DNA from: Lacticaseibacillus parakribbianus
GTDB lineage: Bacteria; Bacillota; Bacilli; Lactobacillales; Lactobacillaceae
Assembly: GCF_025490915.1 (NCBI RefSeq)
Contig: NZ_JANQBA010000008.1
Span: 1-64,000 of the forward strand
Length of the DNA: 64,000 nt
Direction of reading: 5' to 3'
Both the position numbers and the translations under genes were made by a program. Shown piece by piece: positions 1 through 8,575 of the stretch. The stretch's first letter is position 1; each line of letters starts with the position of its first letter. Under the pieces are notes generated by a model. It was not told where the DNA came from and searched no databases. It saw only the letters and a program-made list of their open reading frames with translations.

Positions 1-19
1 CTTTGGTCGGGACGATGAA

Positions 20-46
20 CAGGAAACCTTGTGGTGTCCTGTTTTT
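20..46 (+). terminator. Hairpin with T-run at window start
   Basis: A 7-bp stem (AACAGGA paired with TCCTGTT) is followed by a run of T. It looks like the intrinsic terminator of a gene that lies upstream of the window. Confidence 0.45.
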
Positions 47-61
47 GTGCTGGAAACTAAA

Positions 62-158
62 TGGTATAGAAAAAGGAGTTGGCAGGCAAGTAGCCTATCA
101 ACTCCAAATATCGTAGCGCCAAAACATTGAACCCGCAGCCTCTGGTTGTGGGTTTTTG
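62..158 (+). ncRNA. Candidate small RNA with own promoter and terminator
   Basis: An extended -10 element (TGGTATAGA, 62-70) is followed by a symmetric hairpin: GGAGTTG at 75-81 pairs with CAACTCC at 99-105, and an inner GGC/GCC stem sits inside it. An intrinsic terminator follows, in which ACCCGCAGCC (131-140) pairs with GGTTGTGGGT (144-153) before a T-run. The predicted transcript is about 80 nt and has no reading frame of its own. The -35 region is poor and no known family was recognised. It could instead be the end of an upstream leader. Confidence 0.3.
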
Positions 159-159
159 T

Positions 160-560
160 GTGTCTGGGCGGCCCCCCGGCTTGCGCAATCTCGGGTCAAA
201 ACCTGAAAACAGCGGCCAAGCGGGACCGCGATGCGGCTGGTATGCTGGTCCAGGTGGTCACAGGTCGCCCGGACCCGGCCGAAAAATGGGGCTCGCGCCG
301 CGGCGGCGCGAGCCGGCGTGAGCGCATCACGGTCGGTGGCGGCGAGCCAGCGTGGCTGCCTCGCGGTCGATGCCATCGGGCCGCCGGCGGCCCGGATTGG
401 CCGCACCCGCCGTGCCTGCGCGGTGCGACCCGGCCGCAACCGGCCGCGCCGGCCAGGCACCGCAAAGCCTGGGCCGGTCGGCCAGTCGTCGGCAGCCGTG
501 GCGGCGCCGGCTGGCTGGTCGCATCGGGCAGACCAACTTTTGGCGGCGGTTTTGGTGAAA
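160..560. other. GC-rich stretch without a recognisable gene
   Basis: About 400 bases with overlapping open frames on both strands. Their translations are low-complexity Arg/Pro/Ala-rich sequence typical of unconstrained GC-rich DNA. None has a ribosome site or a recognisable domain. Confidence 0.6.
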
Positions 561-563
561 CCG

Positions 564-592
564 TTGACATTGCCGCGTGAGTTCGTGAGAAT
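564..592 (+). promoter_or_regulatory. Sigma-A promoter for the MFS gene
   Basis: TTGACA at 564-569, 17-bp spacer, GAGAAT at 587-592, 27 bases before the start codon. Confidence 0.5.
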
Positions 593-619
593 GGCGGTAT
601 TGACCCAAAGGAGAAAGAC

Positions 620-1777
620 ATGTTTTCAATTCTGATGGTAATTATCTACCTGGCCTTCATCAGCCTGGGCCTGCCGGATTCCTTGATCGGGGCGGGGTGG
701 CCGGCGATGCACACGGCGCTTGGGGTGCCGACCAGCTTCGCCGGCATCTTGACCATGCTGATTTCGGGTAACACGATCATCTCGAGTCTGCTGTCCGACC
801 GGCTGACGCGGCGGTTTGGCGCCGGGCTGGTGACGGCGACGTCGGTGTTGACCACCGCCGTTGCGCTGTTCGGCTTCTCGCTTGCCCCCAGCTTCGCCTG
901 GCTGTGCGTCTGGACCGTGCCTTACGGGCTGGGGGCCGGCGCGGTCGATGCGGCGCTGAACAATTACGTGGCGCTGCACTACAAGGGCCGCCAGATGAAC
1001 TGGCTGCACTGCTTTTGGGGCGTCGGCGCCTCGATCAGCCCCTACGTGATGAGCTTTGCCTTGACCCACCAGCTGGGCTGGACCAGCGGCTATCGCATCA
1101 TCGGCGTCGTGCAGCTGGCCTTGACCGCGGTGTTGTTCGCCAGCCTGCCGCTGTGGCAGCGGTCGAACGCGGCCGGCGGTCAGCAGGCGACCAAGCTGAG
1201 CCTGCGCGAGCTCTTGGCGCTGCGCGGCTTGCGCCAGCAGCTCACGACCTTCTTGGCCTACTGCGCCCTGGAGGCGACGGCCGGCATCTGGGCGGCGACC
1301 TTTCTGGCCCAGGCCCGAGGCGTCGGCATCGGGGCCGCGGCCAAGTATGCGTCGCTGTACTACCTCGGCGTGATGGGCGGCCGTTTTTTGGCCGGCATCA
1401 TCGCCGATCGGCTGGGGGACCGGCGGATGATTCGGCTGGGGGCGACGCTGATCTTGGCCAGCCTGGTGCTGATCATTGTCCCCGGGGTGCCGACCACCGT
1501 GGCGCTGGTGGGCCTGCTGCTGTTGGGGCTGGGCTGTGCCCCGGTTTACCCGACCATCATCCACGAGACGCCGACTAACTTCGGCGCGGCGAACTCGCAG
1601 GCCGTCATCGGCATTCAGATGGCCTTCGCCTACGTCGGCTCTACCTTCGCGCCGCCGCTGTTCGGGCTTTTGGCGGGGGTGGTCGGGGTCTGGCTGTACC
1701 CGTACTACATCCTAGCCTTCGCCTTGGTGATGGTCGCCGCCGTCGCGTGGACGAACCGGTTGTTGCCGGCCGCCTGA
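620..1777 (+). CDS. MFS transporter
   Basis: A 385-residue membrane protein of the major facilitator superfamily with about 12 hydrophobic segments split by a polar loop near residue 190. The N-terminal half has the family's basic loop (SDRLTRRFG, around residue 60), and the second half carries the repeat-related motif GRFLAGIIADRLGDRR. Glycine-rich helices and overall length fit sugar or drug permeases of the YbjJ/FucP-like type, but no substrate can be named. The start is set by AAAGGAGAAAGAC before ATG. It is a single gene with its own promoter, followed by a separate promoter for queH. Confidence 0.8.
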   Translation: MFSILMVIIYLAFISLGLPDSLIGAGWPAMHTALGVPTSFAGILTMLISGNTIISSLLSDRLTRRFGAGLVTATSVLTTAVALFGFSLAPSFAWLCVWTVPYGLGAGAVDAALNNYVALHYKGRQMNWLHCFWGVGASISPYVMSFALTHQLGWTSGYRIIGVVQLALTAVLFASLPLWQRSNAAGGQQATKLSLRELLALRGLRQQLTTFLAYCALEATAGIWAATFLAQARGVGIGAAAKYASLYYLGVMGGRFLAGIIADRLGDRRMIRLGATLILASLVLIIVPGVPTTVALVGLLLLGLGCAPVYPTIIHETPTNFGAANSQAVIGIQMAFAYVGSTFAPPLFGLLAGVVGVWLYPYYILAFALVMVAAVAWTNRLLPAA

Positions 1778-1791
1778 CGCCCCCGTATAAT
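1763..1791 (+). promoter_or_regulatory. Sigma-A promoter for queH-pulA
   Basis: TTGCCG at 1763-1768, 17-bp spacer, TATAAT at 1786-1791. It overlaps the end of the MFS gene. Confidence 0.6.
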
Positions 1792-1813
1792 GAAGGCTTA
1801 GGGAGGTGAGCGC

Positions 1814-2758
1814 ATGCTAGAAGCAGCGGCAATTCGCGCAATGTTTGAAAAAGATCAAAAGGTCAACTACGACTGGGTCCTGCAACAAGAGGTCAAAACC
1901 TGGCAGCAAAAAGCCCGGCGGCCGCGCATTCTGATGCACTCGTGCTGTGCCCCGTGCTCGACTTACACGCTCGAGTACCTCACGCAGTATGCAGACGTGA
2001 CGATTTATTACGACAATCCCAACATCCACCCGCGAGCCGAGTACGAACGGCGCCGGCTGGTTCAACAGCAGTTCATTCAGGACTTCAACGGCCGCACCGG
2101 CAACCGCGTCCAGTTCCTCGGCGCCGAGTACCGGCCCAGCGACTGGTTGAAGCAAACCGCGGCGCTGAAAAACGAGCCGGAGGGCGGGGCGCGGTGTCGC
2201 GTCTGCTACAACTACCGCCTGGACCGGGTGGCGGCCAAGGCCCATGCGCTGGGGTTTGACTACTTCGGCAGCGCCTTGACCATCAGCCCGAGTAAGAATG
2301 CCCAAGTGATCAACGCCCTGGGGCTTGAGGTGCAGCACCTTTATTCGGTGGCGTACCTGCCCTCGGACTTCAAGAAGCGCGGCGGCTACGCCCGTAGCGT
2401 CGCGATGTCCAAGGAATACGACGTCTACCGCCAGTGCTACTGCGGCTGCGTCTTCGCGGCGACCAAGCAAGGCGTCGACCTGGCGGCCATTAACCGCGAG
2501 GCCACGGCCTACGTCGCCGCCCATCGCGACCGCGATTACAGCGGCATCCAGTTTCACATCGCCCCGGCCAAGCAGGCCGGGGCCGCCGCGCTGCCGCCGG
2601 CGACTCAAGACACCGCGACGCCAGCGATCGCCGGTGAGACCCGCGCGGCCGCGATTGCGCCAAGCGGCGGTGCCGCAGCGGCGGTGCCACTTGGCGAGGC
2701 TGTGCTGGCGCCGGTCGCTTCGACCACCGGCGCTGCAGCGGGAGGTCGCCATGTTTGA
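1814..2758 (+). CDS. queH: Epoxyqueuosine reductase QueH
   Basis: QueH reduces epoxyqueuosine to queuosine in tRNA and is the non-orthologous replacement for QueG. The protein has 314 residues. The family's cysteine sets are visible: CC at 44-45 and C48 in the HSCCAPCS motif, CRVC at 128-131, and C208, C210 and C212 in the QCYCGC motif. These are the expected iron-sulfur and metal ligands. Residues from about 245 to the end form an Ala/Pro-rich tail that lies outside the usual domain and looks unstructured. The start has a strong GGGAGGTGAGCGC site. The stop overlaps the pullulanase start by 8 bases, so the two are co-transcribed although they share no obvious pathway. Confidence 0.9.
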   Translation: MLEAAAIRAMFEKDQKVNYDWVLQQEVKTWQQKARRPRILMHSCCAPCSTYTLEYLTQYADVTIYYDNPNIHPRAEYERRRLVQQQFIQDFNGRTGNRVQFLGAEYRPSDWLKQTAALKNEPEGGARCRVCYNYRLDRVAAKAHALGFDYFGSALTISPSKNAQVINALGLEVQHLYSVAYLPSDFKKRGGYARSVAMSKEYDVYRQCYCGCVFAATKQGVDLAAINREATAYVAAHRDRDYSGIQFHIAPAKQAGAAALPPATQDTATPAIAGETRAAAIAPSGGAAAAVPLGEAVLAPVASTTGAAAGGRHV

Positions 2759-4595
2759 TGCGGCCTTTGACGCCCAGTACGCCTTTGACGGGTGGCTGGG
2801 GACCCGCTACACGCAGGCGGCCACGGCCTTTCGCCTCTGGGCCCCGACCGCGGAATCCGTCACGCTGTGCGTGTATCGCAGCGCCGATCCTCAAGCGGCC
2901 ATCGGCCACACGCAGGCGCTGACCCGCGGCGACCGCGGCGTCTGGACCACGACGCTGGCCGGCGACCAGCGCAACTTGGTGTTCACCTACCAGCTGACGT
3001 TCGCAGGTCGCCCCCAAACCGAAACCATCGACCCTTACGCCACCGCCGCTACGGTCAACGGGCTGCGCGGCGTGGTGCTGGCCCCGGATCAGCTTGAGCC
3101 GGCGGGGTGGGGGCCGCGGCTTGCGCCGTTCGGGCCGCTGACCGACGCGGTGATCACGGAGCTGCACCTGCGCGACGTCTCGAGCAGCCCGGATTCCGGC
3201 ATCCGCCACCGGGGCCAGTACTTGGGGTTGACCGAGCGGGGGACCCACACGCCGGGCGGCCAGGCCACCGGGCTTGATTACCTGCGGCAAAGTGGCACCA
3301 CCCACGTGCAGATCATGCCGTTTTTTGATTTTGGTACCGTCGACGAGGCGCATCCGGAGCGGCCGCAGTACAACTGGGGGTACGACCCGGTCAACTACAA
3401 CGTGCCGGAGGGGTCTTACGCGACCGATGCGGCCGCTCCCGCCTGCCGCATTCAAGAGGCCAAGGCGATGATTCAGGCGCTGCACGACGCCGGCATCCGC
3501 GTGATCATGGACGTCGTCTACAACCACGTCTTCGACCCCGCCACCCACCCCTTTGCCCTCACGGTGCTGGGTTACTTCTTTCGCAGCTGGCCGGATGGCA
3601 CCTTGGCCAACGGGACCGGCGTCGGCAACGACGTGGCGTCGGAACGCGCGATGGTTCGCAAGTATATCGTCGATAGCGTCCGGTACTGGGCCGAGGCCTA
3701 CCACATCGACGGTTTTCGCTTCGACCTGATGGGCATTCTCGACGTCGGCACCATGCAGGCCGTGCGGGAGGCGCTGGACGCCATCGACGACGGCATCGCG
3801 ATGCTCGGCGAGGGCTGGGACATGGCCACGCCGCTTGATGCCGGCCAAAAAGCGACCCGCCAAAACGCCGCGGCGCTGCCCGGCGTGGCGTTTTTCGATG
3901 ACGACTTCCGCGACCTGGTGAAGGGCCACGTGTTCAACGCGGCGGCGCCGGGCTTCGTCAGCGGGGCGGCCGGTCACGAGGCGGCGCTGGCGGACGCCTT
4001 GCTGGCGCGTCACGCCGAGCCGGCGCAGCTGGTTCAGTACGTCGAGGTTCACGACAACCTGACGCTGTTCGACAAGCTGCAGGCGGTTTCGCCCCAGGCC
4101 GACAGCGCGGTGATCGCCCGGCAGGCTCGCCTGGCCAACGCGCTGGTCGCCTTGAGTGCCGGGGTGCCTTTGATTCAGCTGGGCCAGGCCTTCCTGCGCA
4201 GCAAGGGCGGCGACGCCAACTCCTACCGCTCGCCGGATGCGGTCAACGCGATCGACTGGGCCCGAGCCGCCTGGGCGCGGGAGGCGGTGGCGGAGCTCAA
4301 CGCACTTTGGGCGCTGCGCAAGGCCCAGCCGGCGCTGCGTCCCGCCACGGCCAACGTCGCCGCCGACACCGCGGTGCTTCAGGCGGCCGACCTGTTGATC
4401 GCCTACCAAAGCGGCGAGCTGGTGGTGGCGTTCAACGCCGCCTTGCAGGACCAAAACCTGGCGGTGGCCGGCCGGTTCCGGGTGCTTTTTTCAAGCACCG
4501 CCGCCCAGTGCGGCGAAACGGTGGTCGACCAAGTCGCGGTGCCTGCGGTCGGGGCCGTGGTGCTTCAGGCGGTGTACACCCCTTCACAGGCGTAA
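2751..4595 (+). CDS. pulA: Type I pullulanase (GH13)
   Basis: A debranching enzyme that cleaves alpha-1,6 links in pullulan, glycogen-like or limit-dextrin substrates. The product has 614 residues with no signal peptide, so it is intracellular. An N-terminal CBM48-type domain (about 1-110) precedes the GH13 barrel. The pullulanase signature YNWGYDP begins at residue 207. The four GH13 regions are present: DVVYNHV (254), GFRFDLMG with the nucleophile D325, GEGWD with the acid/base E354, and EVHDN with D435. The start is ATG after GGGAGGTCGCC inside the end of queH. Intracellular action suggests use of imported maltodextrins or stored glycan. Confidence 0.92.
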   Translation: MFDAAFDAQYAFDGWLGTRYTQAATAFRLWAPTAESVTLCVYRSADPQAAIGHTQALTRGDRGVWTTTLAGDQRNLVFTYQLTFAGRPQTETIDPYATAATVNGLRGVVLAPDQLEPAGWGPRLAPFGPLTDAVITELHLRDVSSSPDSGIRHRGQYLGLTERGTHTPGGQATGLDYLRQSGTTHVQIMPFFDFGTVDEAHPERPQYNWGYDPVNYNVPEGSYATDAAAPACRIQEAKAMIQALHDAGIRVIMDVVYNHVFDPATHPFALTVLGYFFRSWPDGTLANGTGVGNDVASERAMVRKYIVDSVRYWAEAYHIDGFRFDLMGILDVGTMQAVREALDAIDDGIAMLGEGWDMATPLDAGQKATRQNAAALPGVAFFDDDFRDLVKGHVFNAAAPGFVSGAAGHEAALADALLARHAEPAQLVQYVEVHDNLTLFDKLQAVSPQADSAVIARQARLANALVALSAGVPLIQLGQAFLRSKGGDANSYRSPDAVNAIDWARAAWAREAVAELNALWALRKAQPALRPATANVAADTAVLQAADLLIAYQSGELVVAFNAALQDQNLAVAGRFRVLFSSTAAQCGETVVDQVAVPAVGAVVLQAVYTPSQA

Positions 4596-4600
4596 TGCTC

Positions 4601-4628
4601 AAAAGACGCGCAACCGCGCGTCTTTTTT
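4601..4628 (+). terminator. Terminator after pulA
   Basis: AGACGCG pairs with CGCGTCT around a short loop, followed by six T. Confidence 0.85.
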
Positions 4629-4856
4629 GCCGTCACCGCGGTGAGATGGTTGTCGCCGCGAACTACCAGCTTCCGGCCGTGGCGGCAGGGGTACACCGGG
4701 GTCAGGGATAAGCGAACGCTTGCGCGTGACTAACCGTAGCCTTATCTGCAATTTAATCGTACGCTATCTGGCCTTCTGCGAGGCAAACGTGATACAATGA
4801 CCTTGTGAAAGCACTCTCATTCTCAGCGCCTGGCGCAACTCGAAAGGAAGCTTACG

Positions 4857-6200
4857 ATGAAGATCATTGTGGTTGGTGCCACTCATGCCGGCACCTTTGC
4901 AACGCAGCAGATTCTGACCGCTCACCCCGATTACGAGGTGACCGTTTACGAACGCAACGACACCCTGTCCTTTCTCTCCTGCGGGATTGCCCTGTGGGTC
5001 GGGGGACACGTGTCTGATCCCAACAAGATGTTTTACTCCAGCCCCGAGGCCCTGACGGCGCTGGGGGCGACGATGGCCATGCAGCACGAGGTGACCTCGA
5101 TTGATGCCGCGACCCGCACGGTGTCTGTGACCGACCTGGTGTCCGGCGAGCAGACGCTCGATCACTACGACAAGCTGGTGTTCACGCCGGGCTCGGCGCC
5201 GATCGTGCCGCCGTTGCCGGGCATCAAGTCGCTGAACCTGTACCTGTGCAAGAACTGGGGCGACGCCAAGCGCCTGGAGGCCAAAACCGCCGACATTCGC
5301 TCGGTCATCGTGATCGGGGCCGGCTACATCGGCGCCGAGCTTGCCGAGCAGTACGCGCTGGCCGGCAAGGACGTGACGCTGATCGACGCTTTGCCGCGCG
5401 TGTTGGCCAAGAACTTCGACCAAAACATCACGGACCGCGTTGAGGACCTGTACCGCGCCCATGGCACTAAGCTGGCCCTGGGCGAAAAGGTGGTGGCGTT
5501 TGCGGACGACGAATCGGGCATCACCGTGACCACCGACAAGGGAAGCTACGCCGCCGACATCGCAATCCTGGCCATCGGCTTCCGCCCGGCCACCACGCTG
5601 TTGAAGGGGCAAGTCGACATGCTGCCCAACGGCGCGATTTTGACGGATGACTACATGCGAACCAGTCGGCCCGAGATCTTCGTCGCCGGCGACTCCGCGG
5701 CGGTGCATTACAACCCGACCGGCAAGGCGGATTACATTCCGCTGGCGACCAACGCCGTGCGGCAGGGCATCTTGGTCGGCGCCAATATCGAGGTGGCGAC
5801 GGAAAAGTACCTCGGCACCCAGGCCACCAGCGCCGTTGAGCTGTTCGACCACTGCATCGCGGCCAGCGGCCTGACCCAAGAAGGCGCCAAGGCCCGTGGC
5901 GTCGCCGCCGCGACGGTGGACATCGAGCAGCCCTACCGCCCAGAGTTCATGACCAGCACCACCAATGTGCTGGCGAGCTTGACCTACGACCCGGCGACGC
6001 GGCGGGTGCTGGGCGGCGCCTTTTACAGCCAGCACGACGTTTCCATGTCGGCCAACGTGATCTCCATGGCGATTCAGACGCAGATGACCATCGACCAGCT
6101 GGCGATGGTGGACTTCTTCTTCCAGCCGAACTTCGACCAGCCGCTGAGCTGGATCAGCGCCGTGGCGATGGCCGCCAAGGCGCGAGCCGACGAGGCGTAA
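4857..6200 (+). CDS. nox: NADH oxidase (FAD-dependent, H2O-forming type)
   Basis: A 447-residue flavoprotein of the pyridine nucleotide-disulfide reductase superfamily. The N-terminal FAD-binding fold begins IIVVGATHAGTF. The single redox Cys42 in SFLSCGIALW is the residue that cycles to sulfenic acid in four-electron NADH oxidases of lactobacilli. The second dinucleotide fold (VIGAGYIGAELAEQ, near 150) ends in an acidic Asp, which favours NADH over NADPH. A CoA-disulfide reductase would share the fold and cannot be fully excluded. An extended -10 (TGATACAAT, ending 4798) lies upstream and AAAGGAAG precedes the start. Likely role: NAD+ regeneration and oxygen removal in the cytoplasm. Confidence 0.88.
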   Translation: MKIIVVGATHAGTFATQQILTAHPDYEVTVYERNDTLSFLSCGIALWVGGHVSDPNKMFYSSPEALTALGATMAMQHEVTSIDAATRTVSVTDLVSGEQTLDHYDKLVFTPGSAPIVPPLPGIKSLNLYLCKNWGDAKRLEAKTADIRSVIVIGAGYIGAELAEQYALAGKDVTLIDALPRVLAKNFDQNITDRVEDLYRAHGTKLALGEKVVAFADDESGITVTTDKGSYAADIAILAIGFRPATTLLKGQVDMLPNGAILTDDYMRTSRPEIFVAGDSAAVHYNPTGKADYIPLATNAVRQGILVGANIEVATEKYLGTQATSAVELFDHCIAASGLTQEGAKARGVAAATVDIEQPYRPEFMTSTTNVLASLTYDPATRRVLGGAFYSQHDVSMSANVISMAIQTQMTIDQLAMVDFFFQPNFDQPLSWISAVAMAAKARADEA

Positions 6201-6287
6201 GGCGACCAAATCGTTGTCAGCAGCCGCGCCTGTTGTGGTAGAATAGGCTAAACAAGCATGTGGCGGATGACCGCCCGTGAAGCCGTT

Positions 6288-6317
6288 GCGCTCATGTCAC
6301 TGACATGGGCGCTTTTT
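6288..6317 (+). terminator. Terminator between nox and the aldo/keto reductase gene
   Basis: A 12-bp stem (GCGCTCATGTCA with TGACATGGGCGC, one G-T pair) and five T. A TAGAAT box lies 45 bases upstream and a GGCGG-ATGA-CCGCC hairpin sits between, so this could be an attenuator in a leader of the next gene instead of, or as well as, the end of nox. Confidence 0.75.
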
Positions 6318-6335
6318 AGTTGAGGAGTGATAAGT

Positions 6336-7199
6336 GTGACAACGGTTCAGTTGCAAAACGGGGTGGTGCTGCCAAGCCTCGGCTTTGGCACCTTTCAGAT
6401 TTGGGATCAAGGTGCGGCCGCCAGTGCGGTCGCGGCGGCCCTGGGCGTCGGGTACCGGCTGATCGACACGGCGGCCGGCTACTTCAACGAGGAAGGCGTC
6501 GGCCGCGGCCTGAAAGCCAGCGGGGTGCCGCGCGACCAGGTGGTCTTGACCTCCAAGCTGTGGCCGACCGAGGCCAGCTACGAAGGCGCCAAGGTAGCGC
6601 TGCGGCGCAGCCTGACCAAGCTGGGCGTCGATTACCTGGATGTCTACTTGCTGCACCAGGCGCTGGGGGACTACTACGGCGCCTGGCGAGCGATGCAAGA
6701 GGCCCAGGCGGCCGGCCTGGTCCGGGCCATCGGGGTCTCCAACTTCGGAGCCGAGCGGCTGGTGGATCTGGCGACCTTCAGCGGCGCGGTGCCGGCCATC
6801 GATCAGATTCAACGCCACCCCTTCAAGCAGCAGCGCCTGACCGTGGCCGCGGCCGCTCACCTAGGGGTGGCCATCGAGGCCTGGCAGCCCCTGGCCCATG
6901 CGGCGCCGGCGCTTTTCAACCACCCGGTGGTGACCGCCATCGCAGCCGCCCACCGGGCCACGGTGGGGCAGGTGGTGCTGGCCTGGCAGCTGCAACAAGG
7001 CGTGATCGTGATTCCCAAGTCCACCCACCTCGCGCGGATGCAGGAGAATTTCGCGGCCCAGGCGCTGACGCTGACGGCAGCGGAGCTTGAGGCGATGGCG
7101 GGACTGGATCGAGCCCCGCAGGATCCGGGACCGCAGAACACCCCGGACCTGATTGCGCGGCTGACGAAGATTGACCCGGCCGGGCCCCATTCGGGCTAG
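6336..7199 (+). CDS. Aldo/keto reductase
   Basis: A NADPH-dependent (alpha/beta)8-barrel reductase of the 2,5-diketogluconate reductase group; substrates are probably small aldehydes or ketones. The full catalytic tetrad is visible: D44 and Y49 in LIDTAAGYFNE, K74 in TSKLW, H107 in LLHQ. The conserved GVSNF loop and C-terminal IPKS cofactor segment are present. The start is taken as GTG at 6336 because GAGGAG (6322-6327) lies 8 bases upstream; the earlier GTG at 6327 overlaps that ribosome site. The product has 287 residues. It is monocistronic, preceded by a hairpin terminator inside its leader. Confidence 0.88.
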   Translation: MTTVQLQNGVVLPSLGFGTFQIWDQGAAASAVAAALGVGYRLIDTAAGYFNEEGVGRGLKASGVPRDQVVLTSKLWPTEASYEGAKVALRRSLTKLGVDYLDVYLLHQALGDYYGAWRAMQEAQAAGLVRAIGVSNFGAERLVDLATFSGAVPAIDQIQRHPFKQQRLTVAAAAHLGVAIEAWQPLAHAAPALFNHPVVTAIAAAHRATVGQVVLAWQLQQGVIVIPKSTHLARMQENFAAQALTLTAAELEAMAGLDRAPQDPGPQNTPDLIARLTKIDPAGPHSG

Positions 7200-7274
7200 C
7201 CGGTTTGCGGCGGCCCCGCAACTCCTGCTATACTGGGGTGTTTGGTGCGGTGACGCACGGAAAAGGGGTGCCTT

Positions 7275-7805
7275 TTGAAAGGTAAAATCATTCTGGTGGT
7301 CGGCCTAGCGCTGGCCTTGGTCGGTTGCGGTCGCCGGCAGGACTCAAGCGCAGTCGGGGCCGTCTACAAGGCGCAAAGCTACACGGTGGGGACTAAGACC
7401 ACCACGCTCAAGGCGACCAGCAACCTGACGATGACGCTGAGCCTGGCCTCCGATCACAAGCTGGGGATGCTTCAAAGTAGCACGGCCACCGGCGGTCAGT
7501 ACCTGGAGCACAGCGAGCTGCTGACCGTCGCCAAGCAGGAACTGCGCCGCACCGGCGAGGTCACCACGGTGCAGTACGCCACCGCAAGCGACCTCGCCCA
7601 TGGCATCAACGCCGCGGCCTACAGCTACAGCCAAGAGGGGCAGCGCGGCAAGCTGGGCCGCATCACCACCACGACGGCCGGGCTTGACCTCAAGCTGGGT
7701 CGCACCACCTGGCACCTGCGCCGCATTCACAAGAAGACGCGCTTCACCTTGCCTTACGGAATCGCGGATCAGGCCAAGGAAATCGGCGTTCAGGCGCTTA
7801 AGTGA
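7275..7805 (+). CDS. Putative lipoprotein of unknown function
   Basis: A 176-residue exported protein. The first 18 residues form a lipoprotein signal peptide with lipobox LVGC (Cys18). The mature part is rich in Thr, Ser and Gln with alternating strands and no domain I recognise. The start is TTG after AAAAGGGGTG. A TATACT box with an upstream TG (7226-7234) lies 40 bases before it. It probably sits anchored on the outer face of the membrane. Confidence 0.7.
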   Translation: MKGKIILVVGLALALVGCGRRQDSSAVGAVYKAQSYTVGTKTTTLKATSNLTMTLSLASDHKLGMLQSSTATGGQYLEHSELLTVAKQELRRTGEVTTVQYATASDLAHGINAAAYSYSQEGQRGKLGRITTTTAGLDLKLGRTTWHLRRIHKKTRFTLPYGIADQAKEIGVQALK

Positions 7806-7827
7806 CCCCGTCGGCGCCCGGTTTGTG

Positions 7828-7845
7828 CTATTCTATAGAGAATAG
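7828..7845. promoter_or_regulatory. Palindromic operator upstream of tetR-type gene
   Basis: Perfect inverted repeat CTATTCT-ATAG-AGAATAG, 9 bases before the TetR start codon. Its position suggests autoregulation, which is an inference. Confidence 0.5.
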
Positions 7846-7854
7846 AATGGTGGG

Positions 7855-8514
7855 ATGAACATGCCGCAACCAGGCGTTCAGGACTTGTTTTCATCGGAGT
7901 TAGACCGAACTCCGCTATCCAAAAAACAGCAGGCGGTGCTCAAGGCGAGCCTCGCGCTTTTTGCCGACCAGGGCTTCGCCAGCACCAGCACGCTGGACAT
8001 CGCCAAGGCCGCCGGTGTCTCGGAAGGCACCGTCTTCAAGCGCTTCAAGACCAAGGAGGGGCTGCTGCGCGCGATCCTCGGCCCGTTCTTGCGCGGGGTG
8101 CTGCCGATTGCTGCCGGCGACTTCATGAACCGCCTGGCCCGGGCCCATGCGCCGCACTTCAAGGACCTGTTGGCCTTTGCGGTGCGGGACCGCGTCGAGT
8201 TCGTGATGCAAAACCGCAGTGAGATGAAGGTCTTCATCCAGGAAATGGTGAAGGACCCCAACCTCCTGGCGGATCTCACCACCCAGCTCAACCAGCTGAT
8301 CACCAGCGCCTTGGGGCCGTTGTTCAAGCAGTACCAAGACGCCGGCGAGCTGGTCGCATGGGAGCCGATGCGTATCGTTCGCTACATCACCGGCACCATC
8401 CTGAGTTACCTGCTGCCCAACGTCGTGATGAGCGCGGCGCCATTGGACATCGACCAAGTCTGCCAAGACAGCTTCGAATTCCTGCTGCTGGGGCTGACCC
8501 CGCGGCCGCAGTGA
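7855..8514 (+). CDS. TetR family transcriptional regulator
   Basis: A 219-residue repressor. Residues about 20-70 form the TetR DNA-binding domain (QQAVLKASLALFADQGF, then the helix-turn-helix IAKAAGVSEGTVFKRFKTKE). The C-terminal ligand domain is not recognisable as any subgroup. A palindrome lies directly upstream. No divergent or downstream partner gene exists: the next genes converge on it. A second in-frame ATG at 7861 is an alternative start. The target may be its own gene plus distant loci. Confidence 0.85.
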   Translation: MNMPQPGVQDLFSSELDRTPLSKKQQAVLKASLALFADQGFASTSTLDIAKAAGVSEGTVFKRFKTKEGLLRAILGPFLRGVLPIAAGDFMNRLARAHAPHFKDLLAFAVRDRVEFVMQNRSEMKVFIQEMVKDPNLLADLTTQLNQLITSALGPLFKQYQDAGELVAWEPMRIVRYITGTILSYLLPNVVMSAAPLDIDQVCQDSFEFLLLGLTPRPQ

Positions 8515-8575
8515 AACACCAAAATGCCCTGCAGATACCACGTCACGCGTGGGTCTGCAGGGCATTTTGGTGTTT
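8514..8575. terminator. Long bidirectional terminator hairpin
   Basis: A 22-bp near-perfect stem (arms 8514-8535 and 8554-8575) with A/T tracts at its base, so it can act in both directions. It fills the whole gap between two convergent genes and touches both stop codons. Confidence 0.8.

Noticed and set aside
160..600. Several open frames of 60-144 codons on both strands
   Set aside because: They overlap one another, have no ribosome sites and encode composition-driven Arg/Pro/Ala-rich sequence.
6239..6320. Possible preQ1-II riboswitch (AAGCAT followed by a GCGGAT-ACCGCC hairpin)
   Set aside because: The first required stem is missing, the motif is not placed over a ribosome site, and the downstream gene is an aldo/keto reductase, not a queuosine transporter.
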